64,000 nt of DNA from an uncultured Pseudomonadales bacterium. GTDB lineage: Bacteria > Pseudomonadota > Gammaproteobacteria > Pseudomonadales > UBA7434. Shown here one piece after another: positions 7,468 to 15,664 of the stretch. The stretch covers positions 1 through 64,000 of the forward strand of contig CALSRU010000015.1 of assembly GCA_943788835.1 (NCBI GenBank), read 5' to 3'. How positions within the stretch are numbered: the first letter of the stretch is position 1; every line of letters starts with the position of its first letter. Below the pieces are notes generated by a model that saw only the letters and a list, made by a program, of their open reading frames with translations, was not told the DNA's origin and did no database searches. The translations under genes were made by a program, and so were the position numbers.

Positions 7468-10421
7468 ATGATTAAGAAACAATTAGGATTGCTGGCTGGT
7501 TCACTGATGATGGCAGCCAGCTCAAGTGCTGAAATTCCGCTGAATAGCAATGTATTATTTGTCTTCAATAAAGTCGGTGCTGGAACTTACTATCAAAATT
7601 ACGGCTCGCCAGTTCAAAGCCTAGCTGACGGCTTTTCTATCGATGTAAGTGCCGCAAGTGCTGCGCTTGGCGGCTCTATTGATTCGTTCGCTATCTTAGC
7701 TTTATCAGCCGGAGCGTGCTCCCCCACTGGGTCAAATTCCTTTCCTTGTTACAACTATAATGAAGGGCTCTATGTTGAGTTAGGTGGCGGGTTAGTCTAC
7801 ACAGCTGACTCAGTTCAGGCGACGACTAACTTGTCGGCTCAGAACGCCATTTCAAACGTTCAAGACTTTCTTAGCGGAGCCGAGCTGGGCCTCAACGTCG
7901 AGGGTAGTGCCGGTGACTTTGACGCTAGTGCTTACGTTGGAGGCTACCTTATATCTAGCTGGCCCGGAAACTTTCTTCAATATGAGGGGCTGGAATGGTT
8001 CGACAACCTTGAGCTGCATCCGGACTACCCACTAGTGTTTAATAAACAAACGCTGAGCGTTTCTACGGAACCATGCGCAGTGCTGGGCTACGGCTCCTGC
8101 CTCGCATCACCCTTCCAAGACACGCCAGCGGTTATTACTGGCGCAAAAGGTAAAACCACGATACCAGGAGGAGGCCCTGCTTCCGGTGAGCTGTTTGCAA
8201 CCGATATCGATGGCCTCACAGATGGCGCATACTTCGCCGTAACGTCCCCGCCTGCTCACGGCCAAGCGCAAATTAACCCAGCAACGGGTTTGTGGACCTA
8301 CTCAGCCGATGCCTATTATTTAGGTACAGACCCCTTTACGGTAACGGTCACTGATGACTTGGGCGGCATCACTGAACAAGTTATTGGTATTTATCTTGTT
8401 ACTCAATTGGCTATTGAGCAAAAACTCACCGCCAGTGATGGTGCGCAGGCGGATTACTTTGGCAGGAGCGTCTCGATCTCGGGCGACACGGCGGTGATTG
8501 GTGCTTATGGTGATGCCAATAATGGCTCGGCTCTATGTGTATGTGCGCAGTAATGGCGTGTGGAGTGAGCAGCAAAAACTCACCGCCAGTGATGGTGCGT
8601 CGGGTGATGAGTTTGGCACTAGCGTCTCGATCTCGGGCGACACGGCGGTGATTGGTGCTTATGGTGATGACTTTTACTACAGGCTCGGCCTATGTGTATG
8701 TGCGCAGTAATGGCGTGTGGAGTGAGCAGCAAAAACTCACCGCCAGTGATGGGGCGGGGGAGGATTGGTTCGGCTCGAGCGTATCGATCTCGGACAACAC
8801 GGCGGTGATTGGTGCTCATACGGAGTACACTGATGACACGAACCCACCAGGCTCGGCCTATGTGTATGTGCGCAGTAATGGCGTGTGGAGTGAGCAGCAA
8901 AAACTCACCGCCAGTGATGGTGCGGGGCGGGATAACTTTGGCAGTAGCGTCTCGATCTCGGGCGACACGGCGGTGATTGGTGCTTATCTTGATGACGATA
9001 ATGGCTCGAGCTCAGGCTCGGCCTATGTGTATGTGCGCAGTAATGGCGTGTGGAGTGAGCAGCAAAAACTCACCGCCAGTGATGGTGCGGAGGATGATTA
9101 CTTTGGCTATGAACGTCTCGATCTCGGGCGACACGGCGGTGATCGGTGCTAGTAGTGATGACGATAATGGCTCGAACTCAGGCTCGGCCTATGTGTATGT
9201 ACGCAGTAATGGCGTGTGGAGTGAGCAGCAAAAACTCACCGCCAGTGATGGTGCGCAGGCATGATTACTTTGGCAGTAGCGTCTCGATCTCGGGCGACAC
9301 GGCGGTGATTGGTGCTAGCGGTGATGACGATAATGGCGATGCCTCAGGCTCGGCCTATGTGTATGTGCGCAGTAATGGCGTGTGGAGTGAGCAGCAAAAA
9401 CTCACCGCCAGTGATGGTGCGCAGGGGATTACTTTGGCAGTAGCGTCTCGATCTCGGGCGACACGGCGGTGATTGGTGCTCCGTATGATGACGATAATGG
9501 CTCGAACTCAGGCTCGGCCTATGTTTATGATTTTCCCAACACGCCAGCGATTATTACAGGCTCCTTAGAGGGCAGCACGACAAAAGGCGGGTTTACCTTC
9601 GGTACGCTGCAAGCACCGATGTAGATGGCCTGACCGATGGCACTTACTTTAGCGTCAGTGCCGCACCGCTTTATGGTCAAGCAATAATTAATCCCTCAAC
9701 AGGTTTGTGGACCTATTTAGCCGGGGCAGTTTATGCAGGTGCCGACCCTTTTACTGTAACCGTCACCGATGATTTAGGCGGCACCACCGAGCAGGTGATA
9801 GCCATTACCGCTATAGGCATTGATACCGACAGCGATACGATCTACGACTATCAAGATAACTGCCCGCTAATACCTAACACCAATCAGTCAGACTTTGACG
9901 GTGATAGCTTGGGTGATGTGTGTGACCCCGACATGGACGGTGATGGAACCGATAATGAATTCGATGCCTTCCCCTTAGACCCATCAGAAACCAGTGATAC
10001 TGATTCAGATACCGTAGGCGACAACAGTGACAACTGCGTTAACGATGCCAACACCAATCAGTCGAACATTGATGGCGATACCTTGGGTGATGTGTGTGAC
10101 CCCGACATGGACGGTGATGGCGTAGCCAATGCTATAGAACTTTATTTTGGTGGTGATGAAACCAATAGCGGTGATGCAGCAGTAAGCCAAGCGAATATTC
10201 TTGCACTAAGTGAAACCGCACAACAAGACGCAGACTACGACGGTGTGCCTGATGAATATGAAACGGCGGTATGGCGGTAATGCAACAAGCTCACCTATGG
10301 AGAGGTACTCAACACCTTAACCCTCATCGGCAAAAATGTTCCTGCGATGGGCGGTATAGGTTTGTTTGTGATGTTTTCATCGCTGATAGGCTTGGGATAT
10401 TTAAAGCGTAAAAAGAAGTAA
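7468..10421 (+). pseudogene. Secreted FG-GAP repeat / thrombospondin type 3 protein, broken by multiple frameshifts
   Basis: The first frame (7468-8553) starts with a signal peptide (MIKKQLGLLAGSLMMAAS) and a beta-rich N-terminal domain, then a cadherin-like segment (DGLTDGAYFAV ... DPFTVTVTDDLGG). Seven near-identical FG-GAP-type units follow ([24 protein letters not shown] ... [16 protein letters not shown]), but the frame changes near 8530, 8690, 9115, 9257, 9427 and 9612. A second cadherin-like segment, thrombospondin type 3 calcium repeats (DxDGDxxGDVCDPDMDGDG) and, after a stop at 10278, a C-terminal sorting-like anchor (VPAMGGIGLFVMF ... KRKKK) complete the ancestral protein of about 980 aa. 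Intact it would be a surface or adhesion protein. Assembly error in the repeats is an alternative for some of the shifts. Confidence 0.8.
8421..9530 (+). repeat. Tandem coding repeats of about 154-168 bp (7 copies plus a partial)
   Basis: The anchor AAAACTCACCGCCAGTGATG begins at 8421, 8575, 8732, 8900, 9065, 9231 and 9397, giving spacings of 154, 157, 168, 165, 166 and 166 bp. The conserved blocks are nearly identical in DNA, while the short linkers vary in length, often not by multiples of three, which is where the frame is lost. Confidence 0.95.
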
Positions 10422-10811
10422 ATAAACTAACGGAAACGCGACTGTGGCCTCCGTTCTCACGCATAAAGACAACGCATCAATCCGGCAACACAAAGTAAAT
10501 AGATGTCTCCTAAGAGCGTGGTTGCGGATTCACCTTAGCACTGCCAATGAGCAGCCCTGCGATCGGGCGCGCAGTCTAGGGTGCCCTCGCCAGTCTGACA
10601 AAAGGATTATTGTTACCAGTACGCCATTGAATTGAAAGGCTAATAAATAGCCAGCTAGCGGGCAGCGGAAAACGTATAAAAACATATTAATTTCAATTGG
10701 TTAGCGCAATAATTCTTGTTTAGCAAGGACCGCTCGCACTCGATAGCTATACATAGTATTTTTATTAACCATCCTCTATAATGCCTACATAATAATCAAA
10801 TAGGGGGACTT
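10422..10811. other. Intergenic region, no gene seen
   Basis: About 390 bp after the FG-GAP pseudogene. A weak inverted repeat AACGGA...TCCGTT lies just after the stop, and an AT-rich promoter-like stretch (TATAATGCC near 10779) precedes the next gene. The 63-aa ORF 10444-10635 has no supporting features. Confidence 0.5.
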
Positions 10812-11522
10812 ATGAACAAGCGTTCCATAAACCACTTTATTATTTTAAAACTACTGCTGGGAGCAGCTCTTTCGGCGGGCTCTGGGCACGCAGCAGCAGC
10901 CATAGTCTCGGTCGACTCCGCAGGCGCTAGTCACTCTAATGTTGGCGACTTTCTTTCGGTGAGTTCTTATACCGGTAGCTCCTCATCTCAAGGCGCTATC
11001 GAGCAAGTATGGTCGTCGAATCGCAGCTCAATCAGCGGAGACTTCTCAATTAGCTCCATTATTTCCTTTCTAGAGGGCAATAATGTCTCGGCAAGTCCGG
11101 GGCTGGTATTTGGCTTTTCTGCCAACGAAAGAAATAATTCGCCAGAACTTACAATTACCAGTATAAATCTTGGCTTTGAGAAAGAGGACGGCTCGCTAGT
11201 GAGTTTTTCGTTAGGCGACAATCAAATAAATATAAGTGACTTTCACTCCGGCAATAGTCATGCGGAAGCTCAGCTACAAATTGACCTTGGTTTCGATATG
11301 ATGCAGGAGTGGAGTAATACCACGTCTAAAAAGATGTCGTATTCCTTCAATATCTCGAACGGTAGTAATGGACCCGAAAAGTTTTTTATTTCTAACGTGT
11401 TTACCTCAGCGCCCCCAGTTAACTACATAACCAGCATGTCAACAATTCCGCTGCCAGCACCAGCTTGGCTATTCGGTTCAGCTTTGGCAGGTTTATTAAT
11501 GGCTAGGCGCACACAAAGATGA
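10812..11522 (+). CDS. Exported PEP-CTERM-type protein of unknown function
   Basis: A 236 aa protein with an N-terminal signal peptide (hydrophobic segment ending in GHAAAA), a Ser/Asn-rich beta-like body and a C-terminal PEP-CTERM sorting signal: PLPAPAWLFGSALAGLL followed by ARRTQR. Such signals are cleaved by exosortase and place proteins on the surface or in the exopolysaccharide matrix; no exosortase gene is in the window. AGGGGGA precedes the ATG by about 5 nt, a strong ribosome binding site. No domain of known function was recognised. Confidence 0.8.
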   Translation: MNKRSINHFIILKLLLGAALSAGSGHAAAAIVSVDSAGASHSNVGDFLSVSSYTGSSSSQGAIEQVWSSNRSSISGDFSISSIISFLEGNNVSASPGLVFGFSANERNNSPELTITSINLGFEKEDGSLVSFSLGDNQINISDFHSGNSHAEAQLQIDLGFDMMQEWSNTTSKKMSYSFNISNGSNGPEKFFISNVFTSAPPVNYITSMSTIPLPAPAWLFGSALAGLLMARRTQR

Positions 11523-11541
11523 CCGTTGGTTCAGTAACGCA

Positions 11542-11566
11542 AGCGGCTCTTTGGGGCCACTTTTTT
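11542..11566 (+). terminator. Intrinsic terminator after the PEP-CTERM gene
   Basis: AGCGGCTC pairs (one mismatch, one wobble) with GGGCCACT around TTTG, followed by six T residues. Confidence 0.65.
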
Positions 11567-11762
11567 GCACATCTTTTATTAAAGAAACATTAGCTGCTCA
11601 CTCGCCGAGGCTCGCTGCGCCTGCTAAATTGATAGTCACCACCCCACCTACAGTGAAACAAGGCTGCCTATTTGTGTATTTTCGCCACTTATATTGAAAG
11701 GCACTCTCTTATGGCGCTGCATTTGTTAGACTTGAGGCGAATTTCTTTTTATTGGATCACTA

Positions 11763-12230
11763 ATGACCAAACTAGCAACAAAAAGAACCCTTAAAAACGC
11801 TGACGCCCTGTGCCAAGAGTCAGGTGTACGGTTAACCGAAAAGCGCAGACGCGCTTTGACCATACTGCTTGATGCACCGGCGCCCATGTCGGCCTATGAG
11901 CTTAAAGACGAATACAAAAATGTGTATGACGAGTCGCTAACGGCCATGTCGGCCTACCGCATGCTCAATTTTTTAGTAGCAGAAACGTTGGCGCACAAAC
12001 TGCACTCTGTGAACAAATATGCGGCCTGTGAGCATATTAATTGTGCTCACTCGCATAAGGTGCCCCAATTTCTTATTTGCGACAACTGTGAAACGGTGAC
12101 AGAAGTTGGGATTAGCGCACAAACACTCAAAAGTTTAAAAAATGGTATTGCTGAAAGCGGATTTAAGCTCAATGAGCAACAGCTTGAGCTACATGGGCTA
12201 TGCAATAGCTGCTCAAACGACACCGAATAA
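11763..12230 (+). CDS. zur: Zinc uptake regulator Zur (Fur family)
   Basis: A 155 aa Fur-family metalloregulator that represses zinc-uptake genes when loaded with Zn. The N-terminal winged helix is visible (SGVRLTEKRRRALTILL; SAYRMLNFLV), then a dimerisation domain with His-rich metal sites (HINCAHSHKVPQF) and the two structural CxxC pairs, Cys106/Cys109 (CDNC) and Cys147/Cys150 (CNSC). The FLICDNCE and LHGLC blocks are typical of Zur rather than Fur or PerR. The gene stands directly before a palindromic operator-like region and a run of zinc-linked genes, which supports the assignment. Its own upstream region shows no clear Zur box. Confidence 0.88.
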   Translation: MTKLATKRTLKNADALCQESGVRLTEKRRRALTILLDAPAPMSAYELKDEYKNVYDESLTAMSAYRMLNFLVAETLAHKLHSVNKYAACEHINCAHSHKVPQFLICDNCETVTEVGISAQTLKSLKNGIAESGFKLNEQQLELHGLCNSCSNDTE

Positions 12231-12271
12231 AAAAGTTAACTACCCCCCACTGCCAGGTCTACCCGCCTTAA

Positions 12272-12292
12272 CGAACGCCCCCTTGGCGTTCG
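12272..12292 (+). terminator. Hairpin after zur, without a T-tract
   Basis: CGAACGCC (12272-12279) pairs perfectly with GGCGTTCG (12285-12292) around a 5-nt loop. There is no T-run, so it may be a weak or Rho-assisted end for zur. Confidence 0.4.
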
Positions 12293-12412
12293 CGATGCCA
12301 TCCATAACCCCCTCATAATCAGCTCATAATCCCCTTCATAATGCTCAGTGATTACCCAGTGAGCGAATTTTACGCTGACTAAAAAATATTCAAATCTCCT
12401 GTTGCGCTCTAT

Positions 12413-12460
12413 AAATGATATGTTGTATCATTTGCTATATGATACGTTACAACGTACCAT
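12413..12460. promoter_or_regulatory. Tandem palindromes, candidate Zur operator
   Basis: Palindrome 1 is AAATGATA-tgttg-TATCATTT (12413-12433), with perfect 8-bp arms. Palindrome 2 is ATGATACGTT-ac-AACGTACCAT (12439-12460), symmetric except for one pair. Their centres are about 26 bp apart, as for two dimers on adjacent helix faces. They end 22 bp before the ATG at 12483, overlapping the likely promoter. AT-rich palindromes with a TGTTRTATCAT core resemble Fur-family boxes, and zur is the adjacent upstream gene. Confidence 0.65.
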
Positions 12461-12482
12461 AAACTAACCTAGGAGTAGCAAC

Positions 12483-13217
12483 ATGATTAAGAAAATAGTT
12501 TTTGGCGGGCTCTTCGCAGTACTCGCTTCAACCGCAAGCGCACAGCATGCACACAGCGATGTCGATGCGTACATCGAGAACAGCCAATTTCTCTTCGAAG
12601 GGGCTAGCATCCTCGTCAACGGCTCTGGCTACCTGAGCACTAACATTGGCTCTGCACTATATGAAGCCGAATTTGGGGCAGAGTTTGGTGATGCCGCTAA
12701 CGAAACCGAAGACCCTGGGTTTGCCATCGATGATGGTAGCTTTAATGCAGGGGATTATTTGGCTTTTGAGGCAGTTAATACGCTGAGCTACTGGGATGGC
12801 AGCAACTGGTCAGCCTCCACAGTAGGCTCTGAGTCACTGTTCATAACCGATGTATCCGGCACTGCAACAACCACCGTGTCTGATAGCACAATCACCAACC
12901 CTATCGGGCTCATTGACCAGGCTGATGCCGAAGGCGGCGTTCATGCACACCTTGATTTCGAGATTGATTTAGCTGCAAGTCCTGGCGCTTATCTGCTTGA
13001 ATTGGTACTGCTTGGGTTTTCTGATTCAGCACTTACCAACGAAATCGTTCCTGCTTCAGATTCATTCTATATCGCTTTCAATTACGGCATGGATGACGCG
13101 CTGTTTGAAACAGGTATTGATGCGCTGGGCGTTTCAGAAGTTCCAGTACCGGGTGCATGGCTTTTCCTGACCTCAGGCATTGGTATGCTTTTGCTGGGTC
13201 GTCGCGTTAAAGCTTAG
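12483..13217 (+). CDS. Zur-linked secreted PEP-CTERM protein, paralog 1 (all3515-like)
   Basis: A 244 aa exported protein. The signal peptide ends at ASA (residue 20) and the mature protein begins QHAHSD. The body contains TEDPGF (75-80), SYWDG (102-106) and the histidine motif GGVHAHLDFEID (151-162, His154 and His156). It ends with a PEP-CTERM signal: VPVPGAWLFLTSGIGMLLL plus GRRVKA. Two paralogs with the same motifs follow in this locus. The family resembles what is named all3515-type Zur-repressed PEP-CTERM proteins (from memory). The His motif and the operator suggest zinc binding at the cell surface; this is inference. AGGAG lies 7 nt before the ATG. Confidence 0.8.
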   Translation: MIKKIVFGGLFAVLASTASAQHAHSDVDAYIENSQFLFEGASILVNGSGYLSTNIGSALYEAEFGAEFGDAANETEDPGFAIDDGSFNAGDYLAFEAVNTLSYWDGSNWSASTVGSESLFITDVSGTATTTVSDSTITNPIGLIDQADAEGGVHAHLDFEIDLAASPGAYLLELVLLGFSDSALTNEIVPASDSFYIAFNYGMDDALFETGIDALGVSEVPVPGAWLFLTSGIGMLLLGRRVKA

Positions 13218-13257
13218 CGTGCATACAAGGCACCCAAGTCATTGAGGTGCATCCATC

Positions 13258-13296
13258 GTAAAGCCCGAGATTTTTATCTTGGGCTTTACTGTTTTA
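13258..13296 (+). terminator. Intrinsic terminator between paralogs 1 and 2
   Basis: GTAAAGCCCGAGAT pairs with ATCTTGGGCTTTAC (one wobble) around TTTT, followed by GTTTTA. The 14-bp stem is strong, so downstream genes are read by leak-through or have their own promoter. Confidence 0.7.
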
Positions 13297-13318
13297 GGTA
13301 ATTCATTAGTTGATCGCA

Positions 13319-14113
13319 ATGCTCTCACTTTCAGGCCACACCGCACACCACTTGTTGACCATAACAATACTTTTAACTGGCTTCGTTTCACCACTGGTAA
13401 ATGCTCAGCACTCAGATATCTGGCTTGTGCTTGACGGCAATCAGACCGCTGTGTCGCCCATCGACCTCGAAACGCTATCTCCGGCAAAAGTAGATTGGGC
13501 TTCCGGTAACTTACTGTTCACAGGTGATTTTGACGATATTGGGCAGGGACCCACCGCTACCGATGACCCTGGTTTTCAGTCAGAACCGGGTACATTTAAT
13601 GCAGGCGCCATCTTAAACTTCCGTGCCGTTGAAGCGTTACAGTTTTGGAATGGTACTGCCTGGGGTAATACGGTTGCCGATCAGGAGCGCATTCAAATTG
13701 TAGATGCCCTGAGCAGCATCACCAGTATCAATACTGCGGGCATAATCAGCCCCGAGGGTGCAATCGACCAGATTGCAGGTGATGGTTCTGTCCATCAGCA
13801 CGTTGATTTTTCAATCGACAATGCCGCAGGCAGCGGCGCCATAGCATCTGGCGCTTATAGGATTGAGCTAGAATTATATTTAACTGATGGCGTCGGCGGA
13901 CCCATCGTGCATTCGACGTCCCAACCCGTTTCGCTCGTGTTTAACTATCAACTTACGGCCAGCGAATTTGCTAGTGCCATTAACCAGTTGACGCAACCCC
14001 AAGGCGTCAACGTTCCAATTCCTGGCATCATGCTGTTCTTCTTTGCCGGCTTGCTCGCCATCATTGCTGGATTTTCTCGCTCATTTAATCCACGTGATAA
14101 AGAGTTATCTTGA
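13319..14113 (+). CDS. Zur-locus secreted PEP-CTERM-like protein, paralog 2
   Basis: About 264 aa. The ORF track uses a TTG at 13310, but the ATG at 13319 gives a cleaner signal peptide (hydrophobic LLTITILLTGFV, cleavage near VNA|QHSD). The mature N-terminus QHSD mirrors paralog 1. Shared motifs are TDDPGF, FWNGTAW and GSVHQHVDFSID, with the two histidines conserved. The C-terminus has a PEP-CTERM-like segment, VPIPGIMLFFFAGLL, and a basic tail. The stop overlaps the TTG start of the next gene (TTGA), so the two are probably translationally coupled. The role is presumably zinc capture at the cell surface, by context. Confidence 0.75.
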   Translation: MLSLSGHTAHHLLTITILLTGFVSPLVNAQHSDIWLVLDGNQTAVSPIDLETLSPAKVDWASGNLLFTGDFDDIGQGPTATDDPGFQSEPGTFNAGAILNFRAVEALQFWNGTAWGNTVADQERIQIVDALSSITSINTAGIISPEGAIDQIAGDGSVHQHVDFSIDNAAGSGAIASGAYRIELELYLTDGVGGPIVHSTSQPVSLVFNYQLTASEFASAINQLTQPQGVNVPIPGIMLFFFAGLLAIIAGFSRSFNPRDKELS

Positions 14114-15663
14114 TTTCTTATTTTATCAATAACACCTTGCTGTGGCCGGTAAAGTCAACCTGCAAATGGCTTTGTCTTGCTGTTGCGCTTGCAACATTGC
14201 ACGGCTGTGGCGGCAGTGCCAGTGGCGGCGAGCAAACTATTATTGCCTCGCCTATCGACCTGACAGGTGCAACGCTTCGGGTGAATAATGTTTCTGGCTC
14301 AGACCTAGCCGATGGCATCAATGATCCTTATCAAACTCTGCAGCACGCATTAGATCAACTGCGACCTGGCGACCTTTTAGTTATTGAAGATACTGGCCAG
14401 CCCTACAGTAGCACCGCTGTTATTGCACAAGAGCTTGATAGCAACGATAACCTCTTGCGGACCCTACGCGGCTATAAAGTGTCTGTTAGCGGCACGCAAA
14501 ATTCGCCCATTATTATTGAAGGACGTGGCTCAAATCGCCCCGAAATTAATCAACTGCAGTCAGGCAGTGTAGCCTCCAATGCCACGGTTGGCTTACTGCT
14601 CGACTGCGTTAGCCATATTGTGGTTCGTAATTTAGAGATACATAGCGCCAACGAAGCAGGCATTACCACGGCTACCGATGGAGCCTGTCAAACAAGTAAT
14701 ATCGTTATTGAAGGGAACCATATTCACAACATTTACGGTGAAAAGTACGTCGGTGGCATCCGTATGATGGGTGCGAGTGACGTGGTGATTAGCAATAACC
14801 ATATCCACGATATATTCAGCAACGAATCCGCCGAAAATAAGCCCCTAATTACGAAGGGTGCAGGCATACATAATATTATTGTAGAAAATAATCGCCTGGA
14901 ATTTATCGACACTGGCATCGCTATTAATGCTCAGGGAATTGGCAATAGCGTCTTCGGACTTGAGAACCCAGAGCCTGTGTCGGCAATACAAATAAAAAAC
15001 AACGTTTTTGATACAGTCGCCGATGCCCTAAGTTTCACCACTCATATATCGGACGCAGTCTCTGCTGATGAAACCAACACAGGTTTATTTGTCAATTTCG
15101 ATGTTGCTGGCAATACTTTCGAGCAAGTAGGCTCTGCCCTGCACCTGCGTGCCGATACAGCGCAAGATCAATCAGACAGTGCCTGCGTGTATAACAATTC
15201 CTTTATCAATACGGTGGGGCCAGCTCTGGATATTGCTGGTCTGACTAATTTAGAGCTGTTCAACAATATTTTTGTCATGCCACAAAGTGAAATATTGCTG
15301 ACCCATGCCCCTGATAACGCTGACTTGAGCAACAGTATTCTGTATAGCGATCACAATTTATTTTATGAATTTGTTTCACTGCGATGGCGCCTAGGTATTG
15401 GCGGACCGTCTGCAGCAATTTATGCCGACTTGCCTAATTGGCAGTTAGCCTCAAGTCATCCGGAACTTACCGCCAACCCAGATTTACTCGCGACGATTGA
15501 AGACCCTCAGTTCGTCGATGCGCTTAACGGGGACTATACGCTTGATATAGACTCTCCGGCGATTGCGGCTGGACGCTTTGGCATATCGATAGGTGCGAAT
15601 GATGGCCTCGTAGCGCCTGTCGATATGCCGGAGTTTCCTTGTGCTGCTCGGGAGGTAAACTAA
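14110..15663 (+). CDS. Right-handed beta-helix lipoprotein
   Basis: A 517 aa protein with a lipoprotein-type leader: a hydrophobic segment (WLCLAVALATLHGC) puts the lipid-modified Cys near residue 33. The body has parallel beta-helix repeats of the pectate-lyase/PbH1 kind (IVIEGNHIHNIYG; VVISNNHIHDIF; AIQIKNNVFDTV), as in carbohydrate-active or adhesin proteins, with an early DDGIxxPYQTLQ-like motif typical of such folds. No catalytic set was recognised. The start is TTG overlapping the upstream stop (TTGA), and the next gene begins 1 nt after its stop, so it is part of one operon with paralog 2 and the TonB receptor. The asparagine/histidine-rich turns could bind metal, but this is a guess. 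Confidence 0.7.
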   Translation: MISYFINNTLLWPVKSTCKWLCLAVALATLHGCGGSASGGEQTIIASPIDLTGATLRVNNVSGSDLADGINDPYQTLQHALDQLRPGDLLVIEDTGQPYSSTAVIAQELDSNDNLLRTLRGYKVSVSGTQNSPIIIEGRGSNRPEINQLQSGSVASNATVGLLLDCVSHIVVRNLEIHSANEAGITTATDGACQTSNIVIEGNHIHNIYGEKYVGGIRMMGASDVVISNNHIHDIFSNESAENKPLITKGAGIHNIIVENNRLEFIDTGIAINAQGIGNSVFGLENPEPVSAIQIKNNVFDTVADALSFTTHISDAVSADETNTGLFVNFDVAGNTFEQVGSALHLRADTAQDQSDSACVYNNSFINTVGPALDIAGLTNLELFNNIFVMPQSEILLTHAPDNADLSNSILYSDHNLFYEFVSLRWRLGIGGPSAAIYADLPNWQLASSHPELTANPDLLATIEDPQFVDALNGDYTLDIDSPAIAAGRFGISIGANDGLVAPVDMPEFPCAAREVN

Positions 15664-15664
15664 T

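Noticed and set aside
8619-8900. Minus-strand ORFs in the FG-GAP repeats
   Set aside because: Repeat shadows in antisense; the plus frames carry the domain pattern.
8421-9530. Repeat array considered as CRISPR
   Set aside because: Repeats of about 165 bp encode FG-GAP protein units; there are no short spacers of constant length and no cas genes.
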